Below are positions 47,036 to 55,306 of a DNA stretch of 56,464 nucleotides, piece by piece. Origin of the DNA: Rivularia sp. T60_A2020_040 (lineage in GTDB: Bacteria > Cyanobacteriota > Cyanobacteriia > Cyanobacteriales > Nostocaceae); NCBI GenBank assembly GCA_015272215.1, contig JACYMD010000011.1, forward strand, positions 1 to 56,464, written 5' to 3'. The notes beneath the pieces were generated by a model. The model ran no database searches. It was not told the DNA's origin and was given only the letters and a program-made list of their open reading frames with translations. The position numbers were made by a program, and so were the translations under genes. Each line of letters opens with the position of its first letter. Position 1 is the stretch's first letter.

Positions 47036-47428
47036 TTACTTTTTCGCAGCGTTGGCAAACTTGGGATTTCTCGTCGCTACCTGTTGCGAAATATAACTTT
47101 CAAGTTCCCGGAACTTCGGAAGCGCTCTTAATTCCAAGCGACTACCATCTCTGAGAGTTAGCACCATATCGCCCCATAAGCCAATACCACGGGGAACTGA
47201 CGCTATTTTCATCACTTCCGAGTAAATTATATCCGTGCGATCGCGACCCATCCAACCACCAGTTACGGAAATACGGCGATCGCTAATTCGGTAGCGTAGC
47301 CATAAAGCTCTCACAATCGCACCAACGCCCAAAGGTAAACCTACGATAGTCAGACCAATCAGTATACCTATAATTAAATCCCCAATATGAGGACCACCTT
47401 CATAATAAACTTCTTCACGAATGCCCAT
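47036..47428 (-). CDS. PH domain (bPH2/DUF304-like) membrane protein
   Basis: The protein has 130 residues. Seen: an N-terminal acidic stretch, two hydrophobic segments (HIGDLIIGILIGLTIVGLPL, GVGAIVRALWLRYRI), then the PH-like beta barrel with ISVTGGWMGRDRTDIIYSEV and GDMVLTLRDGSRLEL. The family sits in the rpmH-rnpA-yidC cluster of cyanobacteria and has no proven role. It overlaps rnpA by 14 bp, so the two are co-translated. Confidence 0.85.
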   Translation of the reverse strand: MGIREEVYYEGGPHIGDLIIGILIGLTIVGLPLGVGAIVRALWLRYRISDRRISVTGGWMGRDRTDIIYSEVMKIASVPRGIGLWGDMVLTLRDGSRLELRALPKFRELESYISQQVATRNPKFANAAKK

Positions 47429-47837
47429 TAATCACCTCGGCTTTTACCAACAACTGCTTTAATTCTTGCAGAAATTGTTGGCTTCCGCACTCTTGTTGTG
47501 CAGCTGTTGGTTTTACTACTACCACTAATCGCCATTCGGGAGCTAATAAAGGCAATAATTCATAAAAAACACTGGCGATTTGCCGTTTCAACCGATTCCG
47601 AACTACGGCTTTTTTACTCACTTTGGTACTAATCGATATCCCGATTCGTGGTGGAGTCACAGTTTGCAGTGTTTGTTCTTGTTCCTTTGTACAGGAAGTA
47701 TCCGAAGAAGGCGATTTTTGATTACATGGTCGTAATGCTCTTAAAGTCATGTACATCCCATGAAAGCGAACTCCTTCCCGGAAAACTGCCCTAAAATCGT
47801 GTCGTGACCTTAATCGATTTGCTTTAGGCAAAGCCAC
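47415..47837 (-). CDS. rnpA: Ribonuclease P protein component
   Basis: The protein has 140 residues. Seen: LPKANRLRSRHDFRAVFREG at the N-terminus and the RNR motif in SKKAVVRNRLKRQIASVFYE, the RNase P RNA-binding signature. A non-conserved insertion of about 25 residues (NQKSPSSDTSCTKEQEQTLQ) separates the first two strands. With the RNA subunit it matures tRNA 5' ends. The start is GTG at 47837, 32 bp after the rpmH stop. Overlaps the PH-protein gene. Confidence 0.95.
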   Translation of the reverse strand: MALPKANRLRSRHDFRAVFREGVRFHGMYMTLRALRPCNQKSPSSDTSCTKEQEQTLQTVTPPRIGISISTKVSKKAVVRNRLKRQIASVFYELLPLLAPEWRLVVVVKPTAAQQECGSQQFLQELKQLLVKAEVINGHS

Positions 47838-47869
47838 AGCTAAATATCCATCCTACACAAGCGTGATGC

Positions 47870-48004
47870 TCACACACTCAAGCGATGACGACCTTTACTT
47901 CTTCTAGCTCGAATTACGTTTCTACCATCCGGAGTCCGCATTCTGGCACGAAATCCAGATGTTCTCTTTCTCTTACGGCAAGTGCCGCCTAATGTTCTTT
48001 TCAT
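47870..48004 (-). CDS. rpmH: 50S ribosomal protein L34
   Basis: The protein has 44 residues. Seen: [20 protein letters not shown] and [20 protein letters not shown] ending RLSV, an unmistakable L34 sequence. It is a small basic protein of the large subunit. The ATG at 48004 is preceded (reading leftward) by GGGAAGG, a good ribosome site. First gene of the minus-strand cluster; its promoter should lie in 48010-48170. Confidence 0.97.
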   Translation of the reverse strand: MKRTLGGTCRKRKRTSGFRARMRTPDGRNVIRARRSKGRHRLSV

Positions 48005-48174
48005 AAATTTTCCTTCCCGGCGACTTAATAAAAAATTACAATCTGTAATTTTACCATCAAATATATCAAAGATAAATAGAGTTTGCGGAAAAAATCGGTA
48101 ATTTTTTTAGTTTGGGAATATTTTGCGTACCGTAATTTCAAAATCATCACACAATTTATTCACCAAATCTGCAT

Positions 48175-48276
48175 CACGGATTTTACTGATTACGGGATGT
48201 CACTGATTTTTTTGGATCATATTGAAAGATAAAATCGGTGTAATCTTTAAATCTGTTTAATCCGTGATTAGGTCTG
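48175..48276. repeat. Direct repeat flanking GxxExxY gene, left
   Basis: About 100 bp with CACGGATT, ACGGGATGTCACTGATT, GTGTAATCTTTAAATCTG and AATCCGTGATTAGGTCTG. The right copy is at 48676-48767. Confidence 0.8.
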
Positions 48277-48280
48277 TTGT

Positions 48281-48658
48281 ATGGAGGGTTTGAAGTATGC
48301 TGATATTACTCAGAAAATTATCGGGGCTAGTTTTGAGGTTCATAAGTTTTTGGGTAATGGGTTTCAGGAAGTAATTTATCAAAGGGCTTTGGGTTACGAA
48401 ATGAGCCAAGTAGGATTACAGTTTGTGCGTGAAATTGAACAGAATATTTTTTATAAGGATTTAGATAAACCGATTGGCACTCGCAGGGCTGACTTTGTTG
48501 TTGAAGGAAAGGTATTGGTTGAGTTAAAGGCTGTTATTAATCTTGAAGATGTGCATTTAGCTCAAGCTTTGAATTATTTGAAAGTATATAAGTTGGAAGT
48601 TGGTTTATTAATTAATTTTGGCAGTAAGAGTATGACTTTTAAGAGGTTGGTTAGATGA
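48281..48658 (+). CDS. GxxExxY family protein (PD-(D/E)XK-like nuclease)
   Basis: The protein has 125 residues. Seen: the name-giving motif GNGFQEVIYQRAL near the N-terminus and a PD-(D/E)XK-like core RRADFVVEGKVLVELKAV (D, then E-x-K). The family is widespread in cyanobacteria and other bacteria with no proven role. The gene is bracketed by two imperfect direct repeats of about 95-100 bp, so it looks like a small cassette that can move or be duplicated. ATG at 48281 follows GGTCTGTTGT, a poor ribosome site. Confidence 0.9.
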   Translation: MEGLKYADITQKIIGASFEVHKFLGNGFQEVIYQRALGYEMSQVGLQFVREIEQNIFYKDLDKPIGTRRADFVVEGKVLVELKAVINLEDVHLAQALNYLKVYKLEVGLLINFGSKSMTFKRLVR

Positions 48659-48675
48659 GCGAAAAATGTCTGAAT

Positions 48676-48767
48676 CACGGATTACGGGATAACACTGATT
48701 ATGGAATGGTGTTGTCATCTAAAAATCTGTGTAATCTTAAAATCCGTCAAAATCCGTGATTCAGACC
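48676..48767. repeat. Direct repeat flanking GxxExxY gene, right
   Basis: CACGGATTACGGGATAACACTGATT, GTGTAATCTTAAAATCCG and AATCCGTGATTCAGACC; overlaps the 3' end of the hsdS relic by a few bases. Confidence 0.8.
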
Positions 48768-48890
48768 TTTATTTTTCCGGTAACGACATCATTATTAATT
48801 AGGGTTTTGCGGAGTTCTTTGAGTTTTCGATTTGGGTGTTGATGGTTTGGATTATTTTGTCAATCGATGCTGCTTCATTCCTTGGTATAG
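48761..48890 (-). pseudogene. hsdS: Relic of type I restriction specificity subunit HsdS (C-terminal end)
   Basis: Reading leftward, EAASIDKIIQTINTQIE is followed, after a one-base deletion in GAAAACTC, by KLKELRKTLINN-DVVTGKIKV and a stop. The final coiled helix and TGKI-V ending are characteristic of HsdS. Only about 40 codons remain, with the frame broken once, so it cannot work. In type I R-M systems HsdS recognises DNA for both methylation and cleavage. Confidence 0.75.
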
Positions 48891-49066
48891 CCCAACAGTA
48901 GCTTTTTCGATTTCAGCTTTGCAATTACCCCTTTAATATCGAGAAACTTCTCACCTTCCGTCGCATCCACCCCAAGCAAGTCTTTTGTTTCCCCATCAAA
49001 ACCTCGGAGGTAGGCTTCAAAATCCACATCAAAGGATTTATCATTTTTAGGGATTTGCGATCGCAA
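48875..49066 (-). pseudogene. Fragment next to hsdS relic, possibly from HsdM
   Basis: A 63-residue open frame with TTG start: FEAYLRGFDGETKDLLGV, EKFLDIKGVIAKLKSKKLLL and GYTKE. It ends where the hsdS relic starts, in a different frame. The stretch resembles parts of type I methylase (HsdM) sequences as I remember them, but this is weak. Most likely a deletion joined an HsdM internal piece to an HsdS tail. It could also be a small unrelated gene. Confidence 0.45.
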
Positions 49067-49121
49067 TGAGCGGATTTTGAATCTTCAATCCAAAATCTAA
49101 AATCGCAAATCCAAAATTGAT

Positions 49122-49649
49122 TTAATTAATACCGATAATCCAAGTTCCTACATAGCGAGTCAACGCTGTTTTATCACCAGGAGATTGAACTAATAAGTTG
49201 AAGTAGAAGGTTCCGGGAAAGTCTGGGTTTTCGACGTTTGATAAAATCAACTCAACGCTTTTTCCTGCGGGAATAGGTTCTTTAGGATAAATTTCAATTA
49301 CTTTACCTGCTTTATCCCATTTAACTTCGGAGACTGCAACTGTTTTACCTCTCTTACCCCCGACTTGGATTTCAATTTTTTTGGTATCAAATTCTCCAGT
49401 GTAGTAATCTGGATAAGCGATGACAAATTTTTCAACCGCCATATTTAATTTTTTGCCGGGAACTCTTAAACGGTATCTATCCCAGTCGTTTTTTTGCCCG
49501 CCAAAGTCTAATCGGTATGATAACTGATTTTCGCTCTTGACACCGCTAAACAAAGTTAATCCTGGTAAACCTTGTGCGGATGTGATGGCTGCTGGCATTC
49601 CTGCAAGCAAAAAGCCAGTTACGGCTACAGCAGAAAGTAAACGTCGCAT
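49122..49649 (-). CDS. DUF2808 exported protein
   Basis: The protein has 175 residues. Seen: signal peptide (LLSAVAVTGFLLAGMPAAIT, cleavage near TSA), then YRLRVPGKKLNMAVEKFVIA, YPDYYTGEFDTKKIEI and PKEPIPAGKSVELILSNVEN, a DUF2808 pattern with many tyrosines. The family is common in cyanobacteria and its function is unknown. ATG at 49649 follows GAGGAG with an 11-base spacer; a GTG at 49661 lies too close to it. Confidence 0.85.
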   Translation of the reverse strand: MRRLLSAVAVTGFLLAGMPAAITSAQGLPGLTLFSGVKSENQLSYRLDFGGQKNDWDRYRLRVPGKKLNMAVEKFVIAYPDYYTGEFDTKKIEIQVGGKRGKTVAVSEVKWDKAGKVIEIYPKEPIPAGKSVELILSNVENPDFPGTFYFNLLVQSPGDKTALTRYVGTWIIGIN

Positions 49650-49661
49650 TATAATAATCAC

Positions 49662-50544
49662 TCCTCTAGCAGAAATTGGTGTATAAAGACAATACGAATT
49701 TAACGCTCGTAACTAAAACTTTACTACTGAATCCTAAATATTAGACGTAAGTTACTTACAAAAAGTGTCTTTATACGTATAAATATGTAAATTTTCCCTG
49801 AAATTAGTGTTTGTTTTGACCTACTAAATAATGATTCTGATTACTGAGGTTGACTACTTTAGATCCCCGACTTCTTGAAGAACTCAGGGAGCTAAATTCT
49901 CATTAATTCTCATATATGATTTAGGATTGCCATATACCTGAATAAGTCCTAAATAAGTATTTAGACGCTTTTACCAAATGCATAATTTTTCATCCCAGGG
50001 AATTAATTAAAGCTTTCGATTCATCGAATGTAATGAAAATTTGATAGTGTTTACAAATGTATAGAACTGTTTCAATAATGAAGTATTTTGTTAAAAAAAT
50101 TGAAATATTGAATCGAACAATTATCAACTAAATTACGCTATCTTCAAAAGGACAAGTTTTATTGAATGGAATTAATTTGCTGCTTATTTGCTTGTTATTA
50201 CCCTCAAAGTTATAGACACCTAAAAGTGAAATTCAATGATGATTGAATTATTCAAGTTTGACAAATTTATAGATACTGATATGAGGAACGACAATTTTGT
50301 GTAAGCAAGTAAAATTGGTTTCGAGTCATGCTCAATCCCGAAAAAAAGTTAAAAATTGAGCATCAAAGTTGGAAAATCGACTTAGGATAAACCATAATTT
50401 ATTTTTGTTCGCAGTCTTCTAGGGTCGAAAATTTTAACTCAGCGGCTTTACAGATCAAAGCCTACTGTTAATATTAGCTATGCCTTACTCAAAGATATTT
50501 TCACTTGTTCTAAAAAAATAACTCACGATTAATTAGGAGAATTC
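49662..50544. other. Non-coding region upstream of the transhydrogenase operon
   Basis: About 880 bp, AT-rich, with no supported gene on either strand. It contains CCCCGACTTCTTGAAGAACTC near 49867, a relative of the GTCGGG elements. The size suggests a regulated promoter for pntAA. Confidence 0.4.
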
Positions 50545-51705
50545 ATGAAAATCGCAGTTGCGAAGGAAATAGAAGCTAGCGAGCGTCGTGTAGCATTAAT
50601 TCCAGATGTTGTTTCAAAGTTGGTTAAACAAGGTTTCGAGGTATTGATAGAAGCGGGTGCTGGTGAAAAAGCACTATTTAACGATTCTGATTACGAAGCC
50701 GCTGGAGCAACTATTATGGATGATACTGTTTCCTTGTGGGGTGAAGCAGATATTTTGCTCAAAGTCAGCCCTCCGCAACAACGAGAAGATGGCAGTTCGG
50801 AAGTTGATTTATTGAAGGAAGGAACCGTATTAATGGGGTTTCTCAATCCTTTAGCAAATCCATCGCTGGTTGAGCAATTAGCACAGCGTAAAGTAACTGC
50901 TTTGAGTGTAGAAATGATTCCTCGCAGCACCAGAGCGCAAAGTATGGATGCTTTATCTTCCCAAGCTTCCATTGCCGGTTATAAGGCTGTATTAATCGCT
51001 GCGGAAGCTTTACCAAAGTATTTCCCGATGTTGACAACAGCAGCCGGTACTATTGCTCCGGCGAAAGTGTTTGTCATGGGTGCGGGTGTCGCTGGTTTAC
51101 AAGCGATCGCAACTGCAAGACGTTTAGGAGCGGTGGTAGAAGCTTTTGATATTCGCCCTGCTGTGAAAGAAGAAGTGCAAAGTTTGGGAGCGAAATTTGT
51201 CGAAGTTAAATTAGACGAAGAAACAGCCACCGCAGGAGGTTACGCTAAAGAAATTTCTGAAGAAAGCAAAAAGCGTACTCAAGAAGCTGTTACCGAGCGG
51301 GTAAAAAATGCTGATGTAGTCATTACAACTGCTCAAGTACCGGGTAGGAAAGCACCTCGATTGGTAACAGAAGAAATGATTGCCCAAATGAAACCCGGTG
51401 CAGTAATTGTCGATTTAGCAGCAAATCAAGGGGGAAATGCAGCTTATACCGAACCTGGTGGTAATGTAGTTAAAAACGGTGTGACAATTATTGGTCCGAT
51501 TAATTTACCTTCATCAGTACCAGTTCATGCTAGTCAATTGTATTCAAAAAATTTAGTTTCACTAATGAATTTACTCGTGAAAGATAAAGCTTTGCATCTT
51601 GATTTTACCGACGACATTGTAGATGCTGCTTGCGTTACCCATAACGGTGAAATTCGCAATCAAAGAGTAAAAGATGCTTTACAAGCTTTAGCAGTTAATA
51701 GTTAA
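50545..51705 (+). CDS. pntAA: NAD(P) transhydrogenase subunit alpha, part 1
   Basis: The protein has 386 residues. Seen: MKIAVAKEIEASERRVALIP, RSTRAQSMDALSSQASIAGY, and the NAD-binding VFVMGAGVAGLQAIATARRL (about 171-190), then VVEAFDIRPAVKEEVQSLGA. This is the soluble domain I of proton-translocating transhydrogenase, which moves hydride between NADH and NADP+ using the proton gradient. Separate small pntAB and pntB genes follow, the three-gene layout common outside enterobacteria. ATG follows TTAGGAGAATTC, a strong ribosome site. Confidence 0.97.
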   Translation: MKIAVAKEIEASERRVALIPDVVSKLVKQGFEVLIEAGAGEKALFNDSDYEAAGATIMDDTVSLWGEADILLKVSPPQQREDGSSEVDLLKEGTVLMGFLNPLANPSLVEQLAQRKVTALSVEMIPRSTRAQSMDALSSQASIAGYKAVLIAAEALPKYFPMLTTAAGTIAPAKVFVMGAGVAGLQAIATARRLGAVVEAFDIRPAVKEEVQSLGAKFVEVKLDEETATAGGYAKEISEESKKRTQEAVTERVKNADVVITTAQVPGRKAPRLVTEEMIAQMKPGAVIVDLAANQGGNAAYTEPGGNVVKNGVTIIGPINLPSSVPVHASQLYSKNLVSLMNLLVKDKALHLDFTDDIVDAACVTHNGEIRNQRVKDALQALAVNS

Positions 51706-51759
51706 TAGTTAACTGTTTACTGATAACTGTTCACTAATTTTATGGGAGTTTTTTTGGAA

Positions 51760-52047
51760 ATGACAGAAGCATTAATTGCGGCTTTATTTGTATTTGTTTT
51801 GGCTTCTTTTATTGGATTTGAAGTCATTAATAAAGTACCGCCAACTTTACACACACCTTTGATGTCTGGTTCTAATGCAATTTCTGGTATTGCAGTACTG
51901 GGGGCAATTGTGGCTGCTGGTGCAAAAGAATCCAATATCTCAGTAATTCTAGGTTTGACTGCGGTGGTACTCGCAACTATTAACGTTGTTGGTGGTTTCC
52001 TCGTCACCGATAGAATGTTAGAAATGTTCAAGAAGAAAGCAAGTTAA
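51760..52047 (+). CDS. pntAB: NAD(P) transhydrogenase subunit alpha, part 2
   Basis: The protein has 95 residues. Seen: three membrane spans: EALIAALFVFVLASFIGFEV, PLMSGSNAISGIAVLGAIVA and VILGLTAVVLATINVVGGFL, the conserved membrane half of subunit alpha. With PntB it forms the proton channel (domain II). ATG at 51760 (MTEAL) fits the family; an ATG at 51742 would add six residues and lacks a ribosome site. Lies 54 bp after pntAA with ACTGTTTACTGATAACTG repeat units between. Confidence 0.93.
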   Translation: MTEALIAALFVFVLASFIGFEVINKVPPTLHTPLMSGSNAISGIAVLGAIVAAGAKESNISVILGLTAVVLATINVVGGFLVTDRMLEMFKKKAS

Positions 52048-52107
52048 GAGTTAGGAGTTAGGAGTTAGGAGTTAGGAGTTAAGAATTAGTTGTAATGAAC
52101 TCTGAAC

Positions 52108-52203
52108 TGTCCACTGTCAACTGTCAACTGTCAACTATCAACTATCAACTGTCCACTGTCAACTGTCCACTGTCAACTGTCAACTGTCAACTGTCAACTA
52201 TCA
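52108..52203. repeat. Heptamer array (CAACTGT)n within the pnt operon
   Basis: About thirteen heptamers (CAACTGT, CCACTGT, CAACTAT) between pntAB and pntB, preceded at 52047-52085 by GTTAGGAGTTAGGAG units. The array ends ten bases before the pntB ATG. Longest array of the window. Confidence 0.95.
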
Positions 52204-52212
52204 AACAAAAAT

Positions 52213-53613
52213 ATGAGCGATTTTCTGCCAACTGGGATTCAGTTAACTTATTTAGTTGCTGCATCTTTGTTTATTCTGGGTTTAAAAAAGTTAGGTTCAC
52301 CTGCTACCGCACGAAACGGTAATGTGATTGCCGCTGTAGGGATGTTATTAGCCATCGCCGCAACTCTCCTCAATCAGCAGGTGTTGAATTATCAAATGAT
52401 TCTATTGGGTTTAGCAATTGGCTCCGCTATCGGGGCTGTTGCTGCTTATACGGTACAGATGACGCAAATGCCCCAAATGGTAGGTTTACTCAATGGTTTG
52501 GGGGGTTCTGCTTCTGCTTTGGTGGCGGTTGCAGAATTTTGGCGGTTACTGGAAACTTCTCAACCGATTGGTTTGGATGTGAATATTTCCATGCTGCTGG
52601 ATGTATTTATCGGCGGTATCACATTTACTGGCAGCGCGATCGCCTTTGCTAAGTTGCAAGGAATTCTCAAAGGTACGCCGATTACTTATCCTTTACAACA
52701 GCCTTTCAATATTTTGCTGTTGGTTGCCTATATTGTCGGTAGTGGATTTTTAATTGTAAATCCTTACAATTTACCCGTATTTTTAGGGATAGTTGGCATT
52801 TCATTACTGCTAGGTATATTGTTCGTTATCCCCATCGGTGGTGGTGATATGCCAGTAGTAATTTCGCTGTTAAACTCACTTTCTGGTTTAGCTGCGGCGG
52901 CTGCTGGTTTTGTAGTGATGAACAATATGTTAATCATCGCTGGTGCCTTGGTGGGAGCGAGCGGTTTAATCCTCACACAAATCATGTGTAAGGCAATGAA
53001 CCGTTCTTTGTTCAGTGTATTATTTAGTGCCTTTGGTACTGGTGGTGGTGCTGCTGGTGCTACTGATGGTGCAACCGATCAAGTTGTTCGCAGCATTGAT
53101 CCCGAAGAAGGTGCTATGATGCTGGGTTATGCTCGTTCTGTAGTCATCGTTCCGGGTTACGGAATGGCTGTTGCTCAAGCACAGCACGGTGTTCGCGAGT
53201 TGGCTGATCAATTGGAGCGCATGGGTGTAGATGTTAAGTATGCCATTCATCCGGTAGCTGGAAGAATGCCCGGACATATGAATGTGTTACTTGCTGAAGC
53301 AAACGTTCCCTACGAACAGCTTTACGATATGGAAGATGTCAATCCCCAATTTGAACAAACTGATGTTGCTTTGATTATTGGGGCAAATGATGTAGTGAAT
53401 CCGGCAGCCAAAAGCGATAAAAATAGTCCGATTTATGGTATGCCTATTTTAGAAGTCGATCGCGCTAAGCAAACCATTGTCATTAAGCGGGGTATGAGTA
53501 AAGGTTTTGCAGGTGTTGATAATAGCCTGTTCTATAAAGATAAAACCTCGATGCTTTTTGGTAGCGCTAAAGATATGGTAGGTAAGTTAGTTTCTGAGGT
53601 AAAGCAGTTGTAG
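52213..53613 (+). CDS. pntB: NAD(P) transhydrogenase subunit beta
   Basis: The protein has 466 residues. Seen: about nine membrane spans in the first 270 residues (IQLTYLVAASLFILGLKKLG, MVGLLNGLGGSASALVAVAE, VVISLLNSLSGLAAAAAGFV), then the NADP-binding domain III with IVPGYGMAVAQAQHGVRELA, HPVAGRMPGHMNVLLAEANV and GANDVVNPAAKSD. It forms the proton channel and binds NADP. Same direction as pntAA and pntAB; probably one transcript in spite of the repeat gap. Confidence 0.97.
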   Translation: MSDFLPTGIQLTYLVAASLFILGLKKLGSPATARNGNVIAAVGMLLAIAATLLNQQVLNYQMILLGLAIGSAIGAVAAYTVQMTQMPQMVGLLNGLGGSASALVAVAEFWRLLETSQPIGLDVNISMLLDVFIGGITFTGSAIAFAKLQGILKGTPITYPLQQPFNILLLVAYIVGSGFLIVNPYNLPVFLGIVGISLLLGILFVIPIGGGDMPVVISLLNSLSGLAAAAAGFVVMNNMLIIAGALVGASGLILTQIMCKAMNRSLFSVLFSAFGTGGGAAGATDGATDQVVRSIDPEEGAMMLGYARSVVIVPGYGMAVAQAQHGVRELADQLERMGVDVKYAIHPVAGRMPGHMNVLLAEANVPYEQLYDMEDVNPQFEQTDVALIIGANDVVNPAAKSDKNSPIYGMPILEVDRAKQTIVIKRGMSKGFAGVDNSLFYKDKTSMLFGSAKDMVGKLVSEVKQL

Positions 53614-53734
53614 AACTGTAAAATCGTGGCGGAGAAATAGATTTTTAAATAATATATAAAAAAATATATATATAAATTTAAAATATCCAAAAACATTTCT
53701 CCGTCACTTTTGATTACTCCCTTCTCGCGCTATA

Positions 53735-53869
53735 ATTACCTTTCACCCCTAGGGTGCGGTTGATCTCTTTTTATTTCTTTCCTCTGCGTTAAGAGCGTCT
53801 AGAAGGGTTTTTTTTCTCCCTGGGGGAGACGCTGCGCGAACGGTAATCTTCTGCCGGGAAGGGAGTAAT
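53735..53869. repeat. Dispersed repeat (ATTACCTTTCACCC ... GGGAAGGGAGTAA), copy 2
   Basis: Same order of landmarks as 22031-22139 but about 25 bp longer: a GGGGGAGACGCTGCGCGAACG segment, itself a common cyanobacterial small repeat, is nested before TAATCTTCTGCCGGGAAGGG. The rest of the gap 53614-54384 is AT-rich without a gene. Confidence 0.8.
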
Positions 53870-54384
53870 ATAAAAGCATAATGCCAAGACTTTAATTTTA
53901 GAAAAGAAAAGAAAAGAATATATATTTACATTACACATATTAATATATTAGTCAATCCCTAAAAATAGTGAAGTTTTTATTTAAATTAGATGAAGTTTAT
54001 CTGGATATACATCTGAATCAGTAGCAATAATTTATATTAGAGTTAATCAGGAGCGCAATATCTGAAGATAGCTTGAATAATTTGGTTTTTTGCTAAACAT
54101 AATCTTCAACTTATCTTTTTCAGTATAGAAATGCATTCTCAAAAATTAAATAATATTAGATAATTAGAGTTCGTAATTAGAAATAATTCCTATTTGTTTT
54201 CCCTATCGGCTCGTTTTGTAATTAGTAGTTAAATTCTCTATTTTAATTTCTAAATTGAGAAAATAATTTTTCTGCCTTCAAGTCAGAAATCTAAATAATA
54301 GACGGCGTTTTAAAGATGTTTTTAAAAACCTGAGAACGTCTAATTTCTCATGAAGCTAAGTGGAATAAAGTAAACAAGGAATCC

Positions 54385-54625
54385 TATAGTGAGAAAAATT
54401 TGGTTACAGCCTCAAAGCAGTTGCAACAAACTTTGAATATTCTACAACTTGTAGAGCAAAATCACTTCCTAGGGTTTTTCTGTCACGCAATATTAGCTAA
54501 TATTTACAATAATTTGGATTACTTAACACATCAGCAAGAACTGTGAAGAATGCAAACGAGGTTTAGAAATTGTCAAAATCAACCTTGGTTCACCACATTC
54601 CCAAACGCTACAATGAATTACTCCA
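54385..54625 (+). pseudogene. Decayed TPR-coding sequence upstream of TPR gene
   Basis: One frame reads KNLVTASKQLQQTLNILQLV and HAILANIYNNLDYLTHQQEL then stops; after a shift, CEECKRGLEIVKINLGSPHS is followed by a stop just before the next gene. Both pieces look like TPR helices (the LGxxHP-like junction is clear). So the gene at 54626 is probably the surviving 3' part of a longer TPR protein. Confidence 0.6.
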
Positions 54626-55306
54626 ATGATAAATCTTTCCCGCATCCGTGGCGAATGCGATACAGTAGATTTTCTCACACAACGTCGCCATGTCAACATG
54701 GAAATTAGTTACTTTCAAGAAACATCTGCTGTTGCTGACAGACTTAACAAAATCGGTTACTTACTTTATCAGCAAGGAAACTATGCTTCTTCAGAAAGTT
54801 TTTTACAACAAGCTCTAGAGATTAATTGTAAAATACTTAGCGAACAGCATCCCCAGACAGCCGAAAGTTTCCACAATTTAGGACTAATTTACAAATCTCA
54901 AAGGCGATACGATACCGCAGAAGCTTGTTTTAAGCAAGCAGTGCAAATTCGTTCTCAAATCCTTGGAGAACAACATCATACCACCGCTGAGAGTGTGAAT
55001 AGTCTAGCTGCATTATACTGCTGCATGGGGAAATATCACCAAGCCGAACCTCTTTTTGAACAAGCATTAGAAATCTGTCAAAACAACTTTGGAGAAATGC
55101 ATCCCCACACAGGTACAACTTTAAATAATTTGGCACAAATGTATCTTTGTCAAGGGTTTACAGCCAAAGCCGAACCGATTTTTCAACAAGCATTAGATAT
55201 TTGTCTTGCTGTGTTAGGGGAGGAACATCCTTATACGAAAACTGTGGAAAGCAATTTGAGTCGATTGCACAATGGAGAAGGTAAGATAGTTGAGGAATTT
55301 AACTAA
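54626..55306 (+). CDS. TPR (Kinesin-light-chain-like) protein, probably truncated at 5' end
   Basis: The protein has 226 residues. Seen: four TPR units of the 42-residue type: LNKIGYLLYQQGNYASSESF, FHNLGLIYKSQRRYDTAEAC, VNSLAALYCCMGKYHQAEPL and LNNLAQMYLCQGFTAKAEPI, each ending in GEQHP/GEMHP-like turns. It should bind proteins. The first 35 residues do not look like TPR, and upstream DNA encodes broken TPRs, so this may be a remnant. The 3' end overlaps the convergent DUF3616 gene by four bases. Confidence 0.75.
   Translation: MINLSRIRGECDTVDFLTQRRHVNMEISYFQETSAVADRLNKIGYLLYQQGNYASSESFLQQALEINCKILSEQHPQTAESFHNLGLIYKSQRRYDTAEACFKQAVQIRSQILGEQHHTTAESVNSLAALYCCMGKYHQAEPLFEQALEICQNNFGEMHPHTGTTLNNLAQMYLCQGFTAKAEPIFQQALDICLAVLGEEHPYTKTVESNLSRLHNGEGKIVEEFN

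Noticed and set aside
52095-52322. 75-codon plus-strand open frame
   Set aside because: Mostly heptamer repeat translation followed by an out-of-frame start of pntB.
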